Assembly: GCA_002280485.1 (NCBI GenBank)
Contig: NCED01000004.1
Span: forward strand, 104,063 to 168,062
DNA: 64,000 nucleotides
Source: Caulobacterales bacterium 32-69-10
GTDB lineage: Bacteria > Pseudomonadota > Alphaproteobacteria > Caulobacterales > Caulobacteraceae
Direction: 5' to 3'
The stretch's first letter is position 1. Each line of letters begins with the position of its first letter. Made by a program: the position numbers and the translations under genes. Below are positions 53,427 through 62,001 of this stretch, one piece after another. The notes under the pieces were generated by a model. It had not been told where the DNA came from. It did not search any database and saw nothing but the letters and a program-made list of their open reading frames with translations.

Positions 53427-54392
53427 ATGTCTCGCACACTCTTGGCCCGGGCCGCCACGGCCGCGGCGCTCACGCTCGTCGCCGCCGCTCCCGCCCATGC
53501 CCAGTTCGGGTCGAAGGCGAACACCAAGAACACCACCACGCCCGAACTGCCCACCTGCGCCCAGCCGATCGGCACCGTGGCGATCCAGGAGCCGCAGCGC
53601 GCCTGGTGGACCGAGCTGGGCCTGAACAGCCCCGAGTCCCTCATCAAGCTGATGGCCGGCCGCTCGAACTGCCTGCGCGTCGTCGATCGCAACGGCGGCC
53701 TGGCCATGCGCAATACCGAAGCGGCCCTGGCCAACTCCGGCGACCTGCAGCGCGGCTCCAACGTCGGCGCCGGCCAGATCCGCGCCGCCGACTTCTTCAT
53801 CATCCCCGATATCGTGAACTCCAACTCCAATTCGGGCGGCAAGGCGATCGGCGCCGTCGCGGGCGCCTTCGGCCGTCGCTTCGCCGGGCCCTTGGGCGGC
53901 GCCATCGCTGGCGGCCTGAGCACCAAGAGCTCCGAGGCCCAGACCATCCTCACCCTCGTCAACGCCCGCACCACCGAGCAGGAGTTCGTCGCCGAAGGCG
54001 CGGCCAAGAAGACCGACATCTCGTTCGGCGGGGGCGGCGGCGGGTTCGGCTCGGCCGGGTTCGCGGCGGCGGCGGGCGGCGGTTACGCCAACACCGACAT
54101 CGGCAAGGTGATCACGGCGGCCTATTTCAACGCCTTCGTGAACCTCGTGCAACGGATGCAGGCCATGCAGCCGGGCGCGGTCCAGGCCGCGGCGCCGACC
54201 CAGGCCTATGCGGCCACCTCGTCGGTGGTGATGCGGGCGACCCCGTCGCCGGCCGCCGGCCAGGTCCGCGCCTTCCAGGTCGGCGACCTCGTCTATCCCA
54301 CCGGCCAGAAAAACGGCGTGTGGTGGGAAGTCGACGACGAGAACGGCAATCGCGGCTGGGTCTCCTCGGCGATGATCTCGCCCCGGCGGTAG
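53427..54392 (+). CDS. CsgG/HfaB-like exported protein with C-terminal SH3 domain
   Basis: Encodes 321 aa with a signal peptide ending AHA-QF (about residue 25). The middle resembles CsgG/HfaB-type secretion lipoproteins: SLIKLMAGRSNCLRVVDRNG, the alternation GQIRAADFFIIPDIV, and DIGKVITAAYFNAFVNLVQR. There is no lipobox Cys at the cleavage site, unlike CsgG. The last 65 residues (VVMRATPSPAAGQVRAFQVG to GNRGWVSSAMI) look like a bacterial SH3 domain. A glycine-rich stretch (about 200-215) separates them. In Caulobacter HfaB helps to anchor the holdfast; this is a relative, not the same gene. Confidence 0.75.
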   Translation: MSRTLLARAATAAALTLVAAAPAHAQFGSKANTKNTTTPELPTCAQPIGTVAIQEPQRAWWTELGLNSPESLIKLMAGRSNCLRVVDRNGGLAMRNTEAALANSGDLQRGSNVGAGQIRAADFFIIPDIVNSNSNSGGKAIGAVAGAFGRRFAGPLGGAIAGGLSTKSSEAQTILTLVNARTTEQEFVAEGAAKKTDISFGGGGGGFGSAGFAAAAGGGYANTDIGKVITAAYFNAFVNLVQRMQAMQPGAVQAAAPTQAYAATSSVVMRATPSPAAGQVRAFQVGDLVYPTGQKNGVWWEVDDENGNRGWVSSAMISPRR

Positions 54393-54420
54393 CCGGCGTC
54401 GCGCGGCCTCCGCGTGGCCA

Positions 54421-54459
54421 GCCTTCGGAACCGGCGTTCGTTTCGCCGGTTCCGAAGGC
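54421..54459. terminator. 16-bp perfect hairpin after the CsgG-like gene
   Basis: GCCTTCGGAACCGGCG, 7-nt loop TTCGTTT, CGCCGGTTCCGAAGGC. No T-run follows, so it may end transcription weakly or protect the RNA end. It lies 24 bp before the next start codon. Confidence 0.5.
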
Positions 54460-54483
54460 CTGTCCGCAAACGGAGACCTGCCC

Positions 54484-54975
54484 ATGGCCAGCGCCCAAGA
54501 CCCCACCGAACTGAGAGAGCGTCTCTTCCACGAGATCAAGAAGCGCCGCACCGGCATGCTCGGCCTCGTCGGGGGTGAGCACATGCAGCCGATGACCGCC
54601 TTTTGCGAGGAGGACGGCGGACCGGTCTGGTTCTACTGCCGCAAGGAGAACGACCTGGTCAGCCAGTCGGCGGGCGGCAAGCCGGCCATGTTCTGCCTGA
54701 TGACCGGCGACGACAGTTTCATCGCCTGCGTCGGCGGGACCCTGCAGGCGGACCACGACCGGGAGCGCATCGAGCGGTTCTGGAATCCCGTCGCCGGGGC
54801 CTGGTTTCCGGAAGGCAAGGACGACCCCAACCTGACCCTGCTGCGCCTCGACCCGGCGGACGCCCAGGTATGGGTCAGCCACTCCAACCCGCTGCGGTTC
54901 GGCTTCGAGATCGTCAAGGCGAACCTGACCAAGACCATCCCCGATGCGGGGGACACCGCGCACCTGTCGCTCTGA
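54484..54975 (+). CDS. Pyridoxamine 5'-phosphate oxidase-like FMN-barrel stress protein
   Basis: Encodes 163 aa with the FMN-binding split-barrel (general stress protein 26-like) fold: RTGMLGLVGGEHMQPMTAFC, GGPVWFYCRKENDLV, then FIACVGGTLQADHDRERIER, FWNPVAGAWFPEGKDDPNL and the tail VSHSNPLRFGFEIVKANL. Such proteins bind FMN or F420 and are linked to general stress. It precedes a kinase/receiver pair that could belong to a stress pathway; that link is only by position. Confidence 0.87.
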   Translation: MASAQDPTELRERLFHEIKKRRTGMLGLVGGEHMQPMTAFCEEDGGPVWFYCRKENDLVSQSAGGKPAMFCLMTGDDSFIACVGGTLQADHDRERIERFWNPVAGAWFPEGKDDPNLTLLRLDPADAQVWVSHSNPLRFGFEIVKANLTKTIPDAGDTAHLSL

Positions 54976-55061
54976 CGGAGGCGTCAAGCCCGGCAAGGGA
55001 ACCCGGTTCCCTTCCGGGCGCTTTCCGACTCCCCTTGAAAGGGGCCAATGGAGCGACCGAC

Positions 55062-55772
55062 GTGTCGGAAGGTGAGGCCCAGTATGGCGAGCGGCTGGCG
55101 GCCCTGGAGGCTGCCGTGGAGGCCCGCACCCGTGACCTGAAAGCCGCCCTCGACCAGCGCACGGCCCTGCTCCACGAGCTCGACCACCGGGTCAAGAACA
55201 ACCTCCAGCTCATCTCGTCGCTCATGCTGATGCAGGCCCGCCACAGCGCCGACCCGGCGGTGAAACTGGCCCTGGACGGCATGATCCAGCGCCTGAACGC
55301 CGTGGCCACGGTGCATCGGCGCCTGTTCCAGACCGAGGACATCGATCGCTTCGACCTGTCGGAATTCGTCCGCGATCTGGTCGCTGACTTGGGCGGCGCG
55401 GCGGCGCGGCCGCAGGTGCGGTTCGCCTGCCGCCTCGACCCGGTGCAGGTCTCGGCGGCGAAAGCCGCGTCCCTGGCTCTGCTGGTCAACGAACTGGTGA
55501 CCAACGCTCTGCGACACGCCTTCCCCGAGGGTCGGGCCGGGCAGGTCTCGATAACAATTGTTCAGAACAACGCCGAGTTGTGGATCGAAATCGCGGACAA
55601 CGGAGTTGGTATGGGCGGCCAAGACTGCGTTGCCGCCCACGGTGTCCAGGGCTTCGGCCTCACCATCGTGGAGCTTCTGGGCCGGCAGTTGCAGGCCCGG
55701 ATCACCCGCGAAGACGCCCGTCCAGGCTTACGGATGCGGATCGAGGCGCCGTTGGAGAGTGTGACCGGATGA
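55062..55772 (+). CDS. HisKA_2-type sensor histidine kinase without sensor domain
   Basis: Encodes 236 aa from the GTG at 55062. A short coiled coil (ERLAALEAAVEARTRDLKAA) leads into the HisKA_2 H-box LDHRVKNNLQLISSLMLMQA (phosphorylated His about 42). The HATPase domain has LVNELVTNALRHAFPEG (N box), ADNGVGM (G1) and GFGLTIVELL (G2). No PAS, membrane or receiver part is visible, so signal input must come from a partner. HisKA_2/HWE kinases run the general stress response and light signalling in alphaproteobacteria. Translationally coupled to the receiver gene by ATGA. Confidence 0.9.
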   Translation: MSEGEAQYGERLAALEAAVEARTRDLKAALDQRTALLHELDHRVKNNLQLISSLMLMQARHSADPAVKLALDGMIQRLNAVATVHRRLFQTEDIDRFDLSEFVRDLVADLGGAAARPQVRFACRLDPVQVSAAKAASLALLVNELVTNALRHAFPEGRAGQVSITIVQNNAELWIEIADNGVGMGGQDCVAAHGVQGFGLTIVELLGRQLQARITREDARPGLRMRIEAPLESVTG

Positions 55773-56227
55773 TGGGAGACAAACCGCTCAGAGTCCTGAT
55801 CGTCGAGGATGAGGTGCTGCTGGCCGCCGAGCTGGAGTACCTGGTCGCCGCAAGCGGCGCCGCGCCCGTCGGCCACGCCATGACCTCCGTCGAGGCGGTG
55901 TCCCTGGCCGACCAGCTGCGCCCCGACCTGGCCCTAGTCGACGTCCACCTGTCGGACGGGCCCACGGGCATCGACGCCGCCCGCCAGATGACCGAGCATT
56001 GCGGGGCGATCGTGCTCTTCATCACCGCCAACATGAAGCGGCTGCCCGAAGACTTCGCCGGCGCCTGCGGCGTGATGAGCAAGCCCTATTCCGAGCACCA
56101 GGTGCGTCAGGCCATCGCCTTCCTAGGCGAATGCGCGACGACGGGCCGGTCACAGCGTCCGCCGCCGCATGGTCTGGTGCTGTCGCCCCAGTTCGCCGAG
56201 CGCTGGGGCGTCGTCGCCGCCGCCTAG
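55769..56227 (+). CDS. Single-domain response regulator
   Basis: Encodes 152 aa: one receiver domain (about 6-125) with the acidic pair in IVEDEVLLAAEL, the phosphoacceptor Asp58 in ALVDVHLSDGPTG, the Thr/Ser position in FITANMKR, and the lysine in VMSKPYSEHQV. No output domain follows, only about 25 residues. The start overlaps the kinase stop (ATGA), so the kinase is the likely phosphodonor. Single receivers of this kind often act as phosphate sinks or adaptors, as in LovK-LovR of Caulobacter. Confidence 0.9.
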   Translation: MMGDKPLRVLIVEDEVLLAAELEYLVAASGAAPVGHAMTSVEAVSLADQLRPDLALVDVHLSDGPTGIDAARQMTEHCGAIVLFITANMKRLPEDFAGACGVMSKPYSEHQVRQAIAFLGECATTGRSQRPPPHGLVLSPQFAERWGVVAAA

Positions 56228-56310
56228 GCTTTCCCCAAACTGACGCGGACGCTTGACCCCGCCCGCCCGCCTGCTGTTCATGCGCGGCTTGCGCCAGCGA
56301 GGCCGCCGCC

Positions 56311-57528
56311 ATGACCGATTCTAACGCCCCACAGCGCCCTGAAGCCAGCGAGCGCCCCGAAGATTGGGAAGTCGCCACCAAGCTGATCCGCGGCGGCATG
56401 ACCCGTTCGCCCTATGGCGAGACCGCCGAGGCGCTCTTCCTGACCCAAAGCTTCGTCTACGGCTCGGCGGAACAGGCCGACGCACGGTTCGCGGGCGACG
56501 ATCCGGGCTTCGTCTATTCGCGCTACGCCAACCCGACCACCAAGATGTTCGAGGACAAGCTGGCGCTGCTGGAAGGCGCTGAGGCCTGCCGGTCGACCGC
56601 CTCGGGCATGTCGGCGGTCGCCACGGCCCTCATCGGCCTGCTCAAGGCTGGAGACCACCTGGTCGCCAGCCGCGCCCTGTTCGGCTCGTGCCGCTGGATC
56701 ATCACCCAGTACCTGCCCCGCTTCGGGGTCGAGACCACGGTGGTCGACGGGCCGGACCTGGCCGCCTGGCGCGCCGCGGTGCGACCCAACACGGCGGTCT
56801 TCTTCCTGGAGACCCCGGCCAATCCCCTGCTCGAGGTGATCGACATCGCCGCCGTGGCCAAGATCGCCAAGCAAGCCGGGGCGAAGCTCGTTGTCGACAA
56901 CGTCTTCGCCACCCCGATCTTCCAGAAGCCTCTGCAACTCGGCGCCGACATCGTCGTCTATTCGGCGACCAAGCATATCGACGGCGGCGGCCGGGTCCTG
57001 GGGGGCGCGATCCTCGGCGACTTCAAGCTGGTCGACGACAGCTACCGCGACTTCCTCCGCCACACGGGCCCGGCCCTGTCGCCCTTCAACGCCTGGGTGC
57101 TGCTGAAGGGCATGGAGACCCTGGACCTGCGGGTCCGCCGCCAGACCGACACCGCCGCGGCCCTCGCCGACCGCATGGCCGGCCACAAGAAGCTGAGCCG
57201 CCTGCTCTACCCCCACCGCAAGGATCACCCTCAGTACGAGGTGGCCATCCGGCAGATGAGCGGCGGCTCGAACATCATCGCCCTCGACCTCGGCAGTCAG
57301 GCGTCGGCGTTCAACTTCCTCAACGCCCTGCAGATCGTCGACATCTCCAACAACCTCGGGGATTCCAAGTCCCTGGCGACCCACCCCTCGACCACCACCA
57401 ACCGGTCGGTTAGCGAGGAGGAGCGCCTGGCCATCGGCCTGACGGCGGGCTGCGTGCGCCTGTCGGTCGGCCTCGAAGGCCTGGAAGACCTATGGCGCGA
57501 CGTGAGCCGCGCACTGGACGCCGCATGA
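56311..57528 (+). CDS. metZ: O-succinylhomoserine sulfhydrylase
   Basis: Encodes 405 aa of the Cys/Met metabolism PLP-dependent family. The PLP lysine is in VVYSATKHIDGGGRVLGG, with FVYGSAEQADARFAGDDPGF and YSRYANPTTKMFEDKLALLE at the N-terminal side, and DSKSLATHPSTTTNRSVSEE near the C-terminus. The pattern is that of MetZ, which makes homocysteine from O-succinylhomoserine and sulfide. No riboswitch of the SAM-II type is visible in the 83 bp upstream. It overlaps apaG by ATGA. Confidence 0.93.
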   Translation: MTDSNAPQRPEASERPEDWEVATKLIRGGMTRSPYGETAEALFLTQSFVYGSAEQADARFAGDDPGFVYSRYANPTTKMFEDKLALLEGAEACRSTASGMSAVATALIGLLKAGDHLVASRALFGSCRWIITQYLPRFGVETTVVDGPDLAAWRAAVRPNTAVFFLETPANPLLEVIDIAAVAKIAKQAGAKLVVDNVFATPIFQKPLQLGADIVVYSATKHIDGGGRVLGGAILGDFKLVDDSYRDFLRHTGPALSPFNAWVLLKGMETLDLRVRRQTDTAAALADRMAGHKKLSRLLYPHRKDHPQYEVAIRQMSGGSNIIALDLGSQASAFNFLNALQIVDISNNLGDSKSLATHPSTTTNRSVSEEERLAIGLTAGCVRLSVGLEGLEDLWRDVSRALDAA

Positions 57529-57965
57529 TGACCAGAGCCGGCGCCCGCCGCCGCCGCCCGCCCGGCGACGCTCCCTACGAGGCCGAGACCGAGGGCTTCG
57601 TGGTGCGCGTCCGCCCGACCTACCTGCCCGACCAGTCCGAGCCGGACCAGCACCGCTTCGTCTGGGGCTACAGCGTCGAGATCGAGAATCGTTCGGAAGG
57701 CGCCGCCCAGCTGATCTCGCGCCACTGGATCATCACCGACGCCGCCGGGCGCGTGGAGGAGGTCAAGGGGCCGGGGGTGGTGGGTGAGCAGCCGACGATC
57801 CAGCCGGGCGAGACCTACGCCTATGCCAGCGGCTGTCCGCTCTCGACCCGCTCGGGGTTGATGATGGGCAGTTACGAGATGATCTCCGACGCCGGCGAGG
57901 CCTTCGAGATCACCATCCCTGCGTTCTCGCTGGACCTGCCCGAAGCACGCCGCGTGGTGAACTAA
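57525..57965 (+). CDS. apaG: ApaG domain protein
   Basis: Encodes 146 aa. The ApaG immunoglobulin-like fold is recognised from FVVRVRPTYLPDQSEPDQHR, FVWGYSVEIENRS, LISRHWIITDAAGRVEEVKG, VVGEQPTIQPGETYAYASGC and MMGSYEMISDAGE. Function is uncertain; early reports link it to cobalt and magnesium tolerance. The ATG at 57525 overlaps the metZ stop, and the gene ends overlapping the convergent pyrF stop by 3 bp. The N-terminal 15 residues are Arg-rich and unlike other ApaG proteins. Confidence 0.92.
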   Translation: MMTRAGARRRRPPGDAPYEAETEGFVVRVRPTYLPDQSEPDQHRFVWGYSVEIENRSEGAAQLISRHWIITDAAGRVEEVKGPGVVGEQPTIQPGETYAYASGCPLSTRSGLMMGSYEMISDAGEAFEITIPAFSLDLPEARRVVN

Positions 57966-58675
57966 GCTGCGCGTCCCACGGGGCGCATCTGCGCCGCCAC
58001 CGCCAGGGCCGCGGCGCGCGGGTCGGCCGCCGCCGCGATGGGCCGGCCCACGACCAAGTGGCTGGCGCCGGCCGACAGGGCTTCGGCGGGGGTCATGGCC
58101 CGGGCCTGGTCGTCCATGGCCGAGCCGGCGGGGCGCACGCCCGGGGTGACCACCAGGAAATCGGCGCCGCCGATGCGCCGGGCCAGGGCCGCCTCGTGCG
58201 GGCTGGCCACCACGCCGGCCGCGCCTGCGTCGAGGGCCTGGCGGATGCGCCGCTCGACCAGGGCCTCGACCCCCAGGCTATAGCCGATCTCGCCCAGGTC
58301 CTGGCCGTTCAGGCTGGTCAGGACGGTGACCCCCAGCACCCTCAGCCCCGAACCCTCGACCCCCCGTACGGCGGCGGCCAGAACTTGCGGCTCGGCGTGG
58401 ACGGTGAGCAGGTCGCCGGCGCCGGTGGCGGCGATGGCGGCGGCGGCCTTTTCGACCGTCGCCCCGATGTCGTGCAGCTTCCAGTCGAGGAAGACCTGGC
58501 GGCCCCGCGCCTTCAGGTCGCGGGCCATCTCCATGCCGCCGACGGCCAGCAGCTGCAGGCCGATCTTGTAGAAGCAGACGCTATCGCCCAGGCGCTCGAC
58601 CATGGCTTCCGCCTCGGCGCGGGTGGGCAGGTCCAGCGCGAGGATCAGGCGCGAGTCGGCGGCATGTTCGGACAT
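57962..58675 (-). CDS. pyrF: Orotidine 5'-phosphate decarboxylase
   Basis: Encodes 237 aa, the usual length of the bacterial enzyme, which decarboxylates OMP to UMP. Active-site blocks are LILALDLPTRAEA, the lysine-containing YKIGLQLL, VFLDWKLHDIGATVEKA (catalytic Asp-Lys-x-x-Asp cluster, here DWKLHDI), LTVHAEP, VVTPGVRPAG and LVVGRPIAAAADP. It stands alone, far from pyrD in this window. Confidence 0.95.
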   Translation of the reverse strand: MSEHAADSRLILALDLPTRAEAEAMVERLGDSVCFYKIGLQLLAVGGMEMARDLKARGRQVFLDWKLHDIGATVEKAAAAIAATGAGDLLTVHAEPQVLAAAVRGVEGSGLRVLGVTVLTSLNGQDLGEIGYSLGVEALVERRIRQALDAGAAGVVASPHEAALARRIGGADFLVVTPGVRPAGSAMDDQARAMTPAEALSAGASHLVVGRPIAAAADPRAAALAVAAQMRPVGRAA

Positions 58676-58738
58676 GGCCTCGATCCTAGCGGATGATCGC
58701 CTCTGACGGAATGTCGCCGCCGGGCGAGCGGCCTATGC

Positions 58739-59431
58739 CTATCCTTCGGGCCAGAGGTCCTGCGACAGGCCCTTGCGGTTGAGGATGTGGGCGGCCCGCT
58801 TGACCACCGTCAGCAGCCGCTCGCTGCGGCCGTCAGCGTCATAGGACAGCTGGGACCGGGCCAGGCCCTCCAGCATGAAGCGGGCGAGGTCGCGGCTGGC
58901 CTGGAAGCGGGGCCCCTCGGCGCCCTGGACCAGTTCGATCAGGTGTTCGCCGATGTCGGCCCGGTCGAAGGCGGCGGCGGCGGGAGCCAGGCGCTCGGCC
59001 AGGGCCGCGTCGGTGCGGGCCGCGGCCTCCAGTTCGGCGAAGGCGACGAAGGCCGGCTCGCGTAGCAGCCGCCAGTAGGAATCGATGGCGTAGTCGATGC
59101 GGTCGGCGCCGAGCGGCGTGGCGTCGTGGGCCGCCTGCAGCAGCTTGGTCCGGGCGGCCTGGATATAGGGCACCACCGCCTCGACCAGGGATTCCCGATC
59201 CGGGAAATGGTAGAGCATGGCGCCGCGGGTCAGGCCGGCGGCCTCGGCGATGCGGGCGTTCGAGGCGCTAGCGTAGCCGATCTCGACGAACAGTCGCTGA
59301 GCGGCGTCGAGGATGCGGGCGCGGGTGCGCAGGGACTTGGGGCTGTCGGCAGCCGGGCGCGGACGCGAGATCGCGCCGACGGCCTCGGGATAGGGCTCGA
59401 GCCTCGCGGTGAGTTTCACGGCCTGGTTCAT
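58739..59431 (-). CDS. TetR/AcrR family transcriptional regulator
   Basis: Encodes 230 aa. The DNA-binding domain is RTRARILDAAQRLFVEIGYA, then SNARIAEAAGLTRGAMLYHF, the classical TetR helix-turn-helix. The C-terminal ligand-binding part is unlike well-known members. The first 30 residues are an N-terminal extension. It is divergent from the LpxH-like gene, with 167 bp between, and may control itself or that gene; no clear inverted operator was found. Confidence 0.9.
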   Translation of the reverse strand: MNQAVKLTARLEPYPEAVGAISRPRPAADSPKSLRTRARILDAAQRLFVEIGYASASNARIAEAAGLTRGAMLYHFPDRESLVEAVVPYIQAARTKLLQAAHDATPLGADRIDYAIDSYWRLLREPAFVAFAELEAAARTDAALAERLAPAAAAFDRADIGEHLIELVQGAEGPRFQASRDLARFMLEGLARSQLSYDADGRSERLLTVVKRAAHILNRKGLSQDLWPEG

Positions 59432-59598
59432 CGGTTACGCATACGCCCCCTTACCGGCGTTCAGATAGGCGCGCCGGCGCCGGACGCCTAGTCCTCACTT
59501 GAGCAAAAACAAGGGTGTCACAGAGGTTTCATGCAATCACCCTAGCGACGTCTCCACGTCGGCTATCAGGCGGTCTATAGCCAAAAAGGAGGCGCCGC

Positions 59599-60444
59599 AT
59601 GGGCGCCATTGCTACATTTCCCCACTACCGCACGATCTTCATTTCGGACGTGCACCTGGGGACCCGCGGCTGCCAGGCCGAGCTTCTGCTCGACTTCATC
59701 CGCACCGTCGAATGCGACACCCTGTACCTCGTCGGCGACATCATCGACGGCTGGAAGCTCAAGGGCGGCTGGTACTGGCCGCAGGCCCACAACGACGTGG
59801 TGCAGAAGGTGCTGCGCCTGGCCCGAAAAGGGGTCCGGGTCATCTATATCCCCGGCAATCATGACGAGCGCGGCCGGGACTATTGCGGCGTCCATTTCGG
59901 CGGCGTGGTGGTGGCCCGGGATTGGATCCACGAGGCCGCGGACGGCAAGCGTTATCTGGTCACCCACGGCGACGAGTTCGACGGGGTGATCGCCCACGCC
60001 AAGTGGCTGGCCTTCCTGGGCGACTGGTCCTACCGGGCCCTACTGGCCCTGAACACCCATTGGAACCACCTGCGCCGCCAACTGGGCCTCGGCTACTGGA
60101 GCCTGTCGGCCTATCTGAAGGGCAAGGTGAAGAACGCCCTGCAGTTCATCGAGAATTTCGAGCAGGCCGTGGCCGACGAGGCCCGGCGCCGCGGCGTCGA
60201 CGGGGTGATCTGCGGCCACATCCACAAGGCCGAGATGCGCGACATCGACGGCGTGCTCTACGTCAATGACGGCGACTGGGTGGAGAGCTGCACGGCGGTG
60301 GTGGAGCACCAGGACGGGCGGCTGGAAATCCTGGAATGGGCCAAGATGCGCAACTTCTCCGCCCTCGACCGCATCCTGCCGGCGCAACAACTGGCCGATG
60401 GGGGCTTCCCCCCGAAGGAAAAGATCGGCTCTCTTAGCGCCTGA
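59599..60444 (+). CDS. UDP-2,3-diacylglucosamine diphosphatase-like metallophosphoesterase (LpxH family)
   Basis: Encodes 281 aa. Metallophosphoesterase motifs are FISDVHLGTRGCQ, YLVGDIIDGWKL, YIPGNHDERGR, VTHGDEFDG and CGHIHKAEM. This is the LpxH superfamily, but the FDG/HAKWL features and the Trp-rich middle are those of a group usually found next to a GT4 glycosyltransferase, as here. AAGGAGG lies 9 bp before the ATG. The stop overlaps the next start (TGATG), so it acts with the glycosyltransferase, probably on a lipid-linked nucleotide or phospho-sugar; the exact substrate is not known. Confidence 0.87.
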   Translation: MGAIATFPHYRTIFISDVHLGTRGCQAELLLDFIRTVECDTLYLVGDIIDGWKLKGGWYWPQAHNDVVQKVLRLARKGVRVIYIPGNHDERGRDYCGVHFGGVVVARDWIHEAADGKRYLVTHGDEFDGVIAHAKWLAFLGDWSYRALLALNTHWNHLRRQLGLGYWSLSAYLKGKVKNALQFIENFEQAVADEARRRGVDGVICGHIHKAEMRDIDGVLYVNDGDWVESCTAVVEHQDGRLEILEWAKMRNFSALDRILPAQQLADGGFPPKEKIGSLSA

Positions 60445-61544
60445 TGCGCATCCTTTTAGCTACAGACGCCTGGGACCCCCAGGTCAACGGGGTCGTCCGG
60501 ACGCTCGCCCGCACCACGGCCGAATGCCGGGCCATGGGCCACGAGGTGGACATCGTCTCCCCCGACCAGTTCAAGACCGTGGCCATGCCGACCTATCCGG
60601 AGATCCGGCTGGCGCTCGGGGCCTACGAGCCGATGCAGGAGCGGTTCAAGGCCTTCGAGCCGGAGGCGATCCACATCGCCACCGAAGGCCCGGTCGGGCT
60701 GGCCGCCCGCAAGCTGTGCCTGGAATGGAAGCTGCCCTTCACCACCAGCTACCACACCCGTTTCCCTGAATATGTCGCCGCGCGCCTGCCGGTGCCGAGC
60801 GCGGCGGGCTACGCCTACATGCGCTGGTTCCACAGCCCGTCCGGGCGGATCATGGTGGCTACCCCCACCATGCGCGAAGAGCTGGAGCGCCGGGGCTTCC
60901 GGAATCTCTCGCCCTGGTCGCGGGGCGTCGATACCGAGGTGTTCCGGCCGGGCCTGCCGCTGCCGGCCATTCTCGAAGGCGCGCCGCGGCCGATCTTCCT
61001 CAACGTCGGCCGGGTGGCGGTGGAGAAGAACATCGAGGCCTTCCTCGAGCTCGACCTGCCGGGGACCAAGGTGGTGGTGGGCGACGGCCCGTCGCGGGAA
61101 GCCCTGGTTGAGAAATACCCTCAGGCGATCTTCGCCGGGGCCCGCTTCGGCGAGGACCTGGCCGCCTTCTTCTCCGCCGCCGACGTCTTCGTCTTCCCGT
61201 CGGTGACCGACACCTTCGGCCTGGTCATCCTGGAGGCCATGGCCGCCGGGACGCCCGTGGCGGCCTATCCGGCGCCGGGGCCCATCGACATCATCCCGGG
61301 CTCGGGGGCCGGGGTAGTCGACGACGACCTGCGCAAGGCATGCCTCGCCTGCCTGGAACTCGACCCGGTCACCGTGCGCGCCTATGCCGAGCGCTTCTCC
61401 TGGCGGGCCTGCGCCGAGGAGTTCGTGCGCAACCTGCAGCCCTATCCGGAACCCGAGAAGAGCCGCTTCTGGCGCCGCCTGCGCCGCATCGGCCGCCTGC
61501 GCCGCCGCAAACCGAAGCCGACCTGGCCAGGCGCGCCGAGCTGA
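60444..61544 (+). CDS. GT4-family glycosyltransferase (alpha-mannosyltransferase-like)
   Basis: Encodes 366 aa of GT-B fold. The N-terminal acceptor domain includes ATDAWDPQVNGVVRTLART and FTTSYHTRFPEYVAARLPVP. The C-terminal donor domain has NVGRVAVEKNIEAFL, VVGDGPSREAL and the E-x7-E-type motif in SVTDTFGLVILEAMAAGTPV. It resembles GDP-mannose-dependent mannosyltransferases acting on membrane lipids. The C-terminal 40 residues are strongly basic (RFWRRLRRIGRLRRRKPKP), suiting contact with the inner membrane. Coupled to the phosphoesterase gene. Confidence 0.9.
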   Translation: MRILLATDAWDPQVNGVVRTLARTTAECRAMGHEVDIVSPDQFKTVAMPTYPEIRLALGAYEPMQERFKAFEPEAIHIATEGPVGLAARKLCLEWKLPFTTSYHTRFPEYVAARLPVPSAAGYAYMRWFHSPSGRIMVATPTMREELERRGFRNLSPWSRGVDTEVFRPGLPLPAILEGAPRPIFLNVGRVAVEKNIEAFLELDLPGTKVVVGDGPSREALVEKYPQAIFAGARFGEDLAAFFSAADVFVFPSVTDTFGLVILEAMAAGTPVAAYPAPGPIDIIPGSGAGVVDDDLRKACLACLELDPVTVRAYAERFSWRACAEEFVRNLQPYPEPEKSRFWRRLRRIGRLRRRKPKPTWPGAPS

Positions 61545-61558
61545 GGCGCACGCACTAA

Positions 61559-61624
61559 CCCTCCCCCTTTGTGGGGGACGGAGTGGCCCGCCCGAAGGGT
61601 GGGAGGGAGAGGGGTCGCGCGGCG
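61559..61624. repeat. Left inverted repeat of the DUF559 element (family C)
   Basis: CCCTCCCCCTTTGTGGGGGA... ends GGGGTCGCGCGGCG. It contains two stem-loops. Against the reverse complement of 62003-62068 it matches at 53 of 66 positions without gaps by my count. Confidence 0.8.
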
Positions 61625-61650
61625 CTTTCGGTAATGCCAATCTGCCTCGC

Positions 61651-62001
61651 ATGACCGAACGCGAACGGTTGCGAGACTTCGCACGAGCGATGCGCAAAGA
61701 GCCGACGCCTACGGAGCGTATCCTGTGGAGGCTGCTGCGCGCCAAGCGCTTGGCCGATCTGAAGTTCAGACGGCAAGTTCCGTTAGGGCCGTACATCGCC
61801 GACTTCGCCAGCTTCCACTACCGGTTGGTGATCGAGCTCGACGGCAGCCATCATGACCCGGAAGGCTATGATGGCCGGCGCGACTGCTGGCTGAGAGAGC
61901 AAGGCTTTCGCGTGCTCAGGTTCCCGAACCAGGATGTGCTGGAGAGCCCCGATTCAGTAACCGACGCCATTCTGAGAACATTGGGAATGACGCGCGGATA
62001 G
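61651..62001 (+). CDS. DUF559 (Vsr-like) endonuclease domain protein, bracketed by inverted repeats
   Basis: Encodes 116 aa of the DUF559 family, a PD-(D/E)XK fold related to Vsr mismatch endonuclease. The N-terminal helix is RARAMRKEPTPTERILWRLL-like (here ARAMRKEPTPTERILWRLL). The catalytic core is KFRRQVPLGPYIADFASFHY, then RLVIELDGSHHD, with the later acid region RDCWLREQGFRVLRFPNQDV. A 66-bp inverted repeat lies on each side, the right one beginning directly at the stop codon. The element lies between two convergent genes. Function of stand-alone DUF559 proteins is not known. Confidence 0.88.
   Translation: MTERERLRDFARAMRKEPTPTERILWRLLRAKRLADLKFRRQVPLGPYIADFASFHYRLVIELDGSHHDPEGYDGRRDCWLREQGFRVLRFPNQDVLESPDSVTDAILRTLGMTRG

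Noticed and set aside
56228..56310. Possible SAM-II riboswitch before metZ
   Set aside because: The conserved pseudoknot segments of SAM-II are not present; the 83 bp show only GC-rich sequence.
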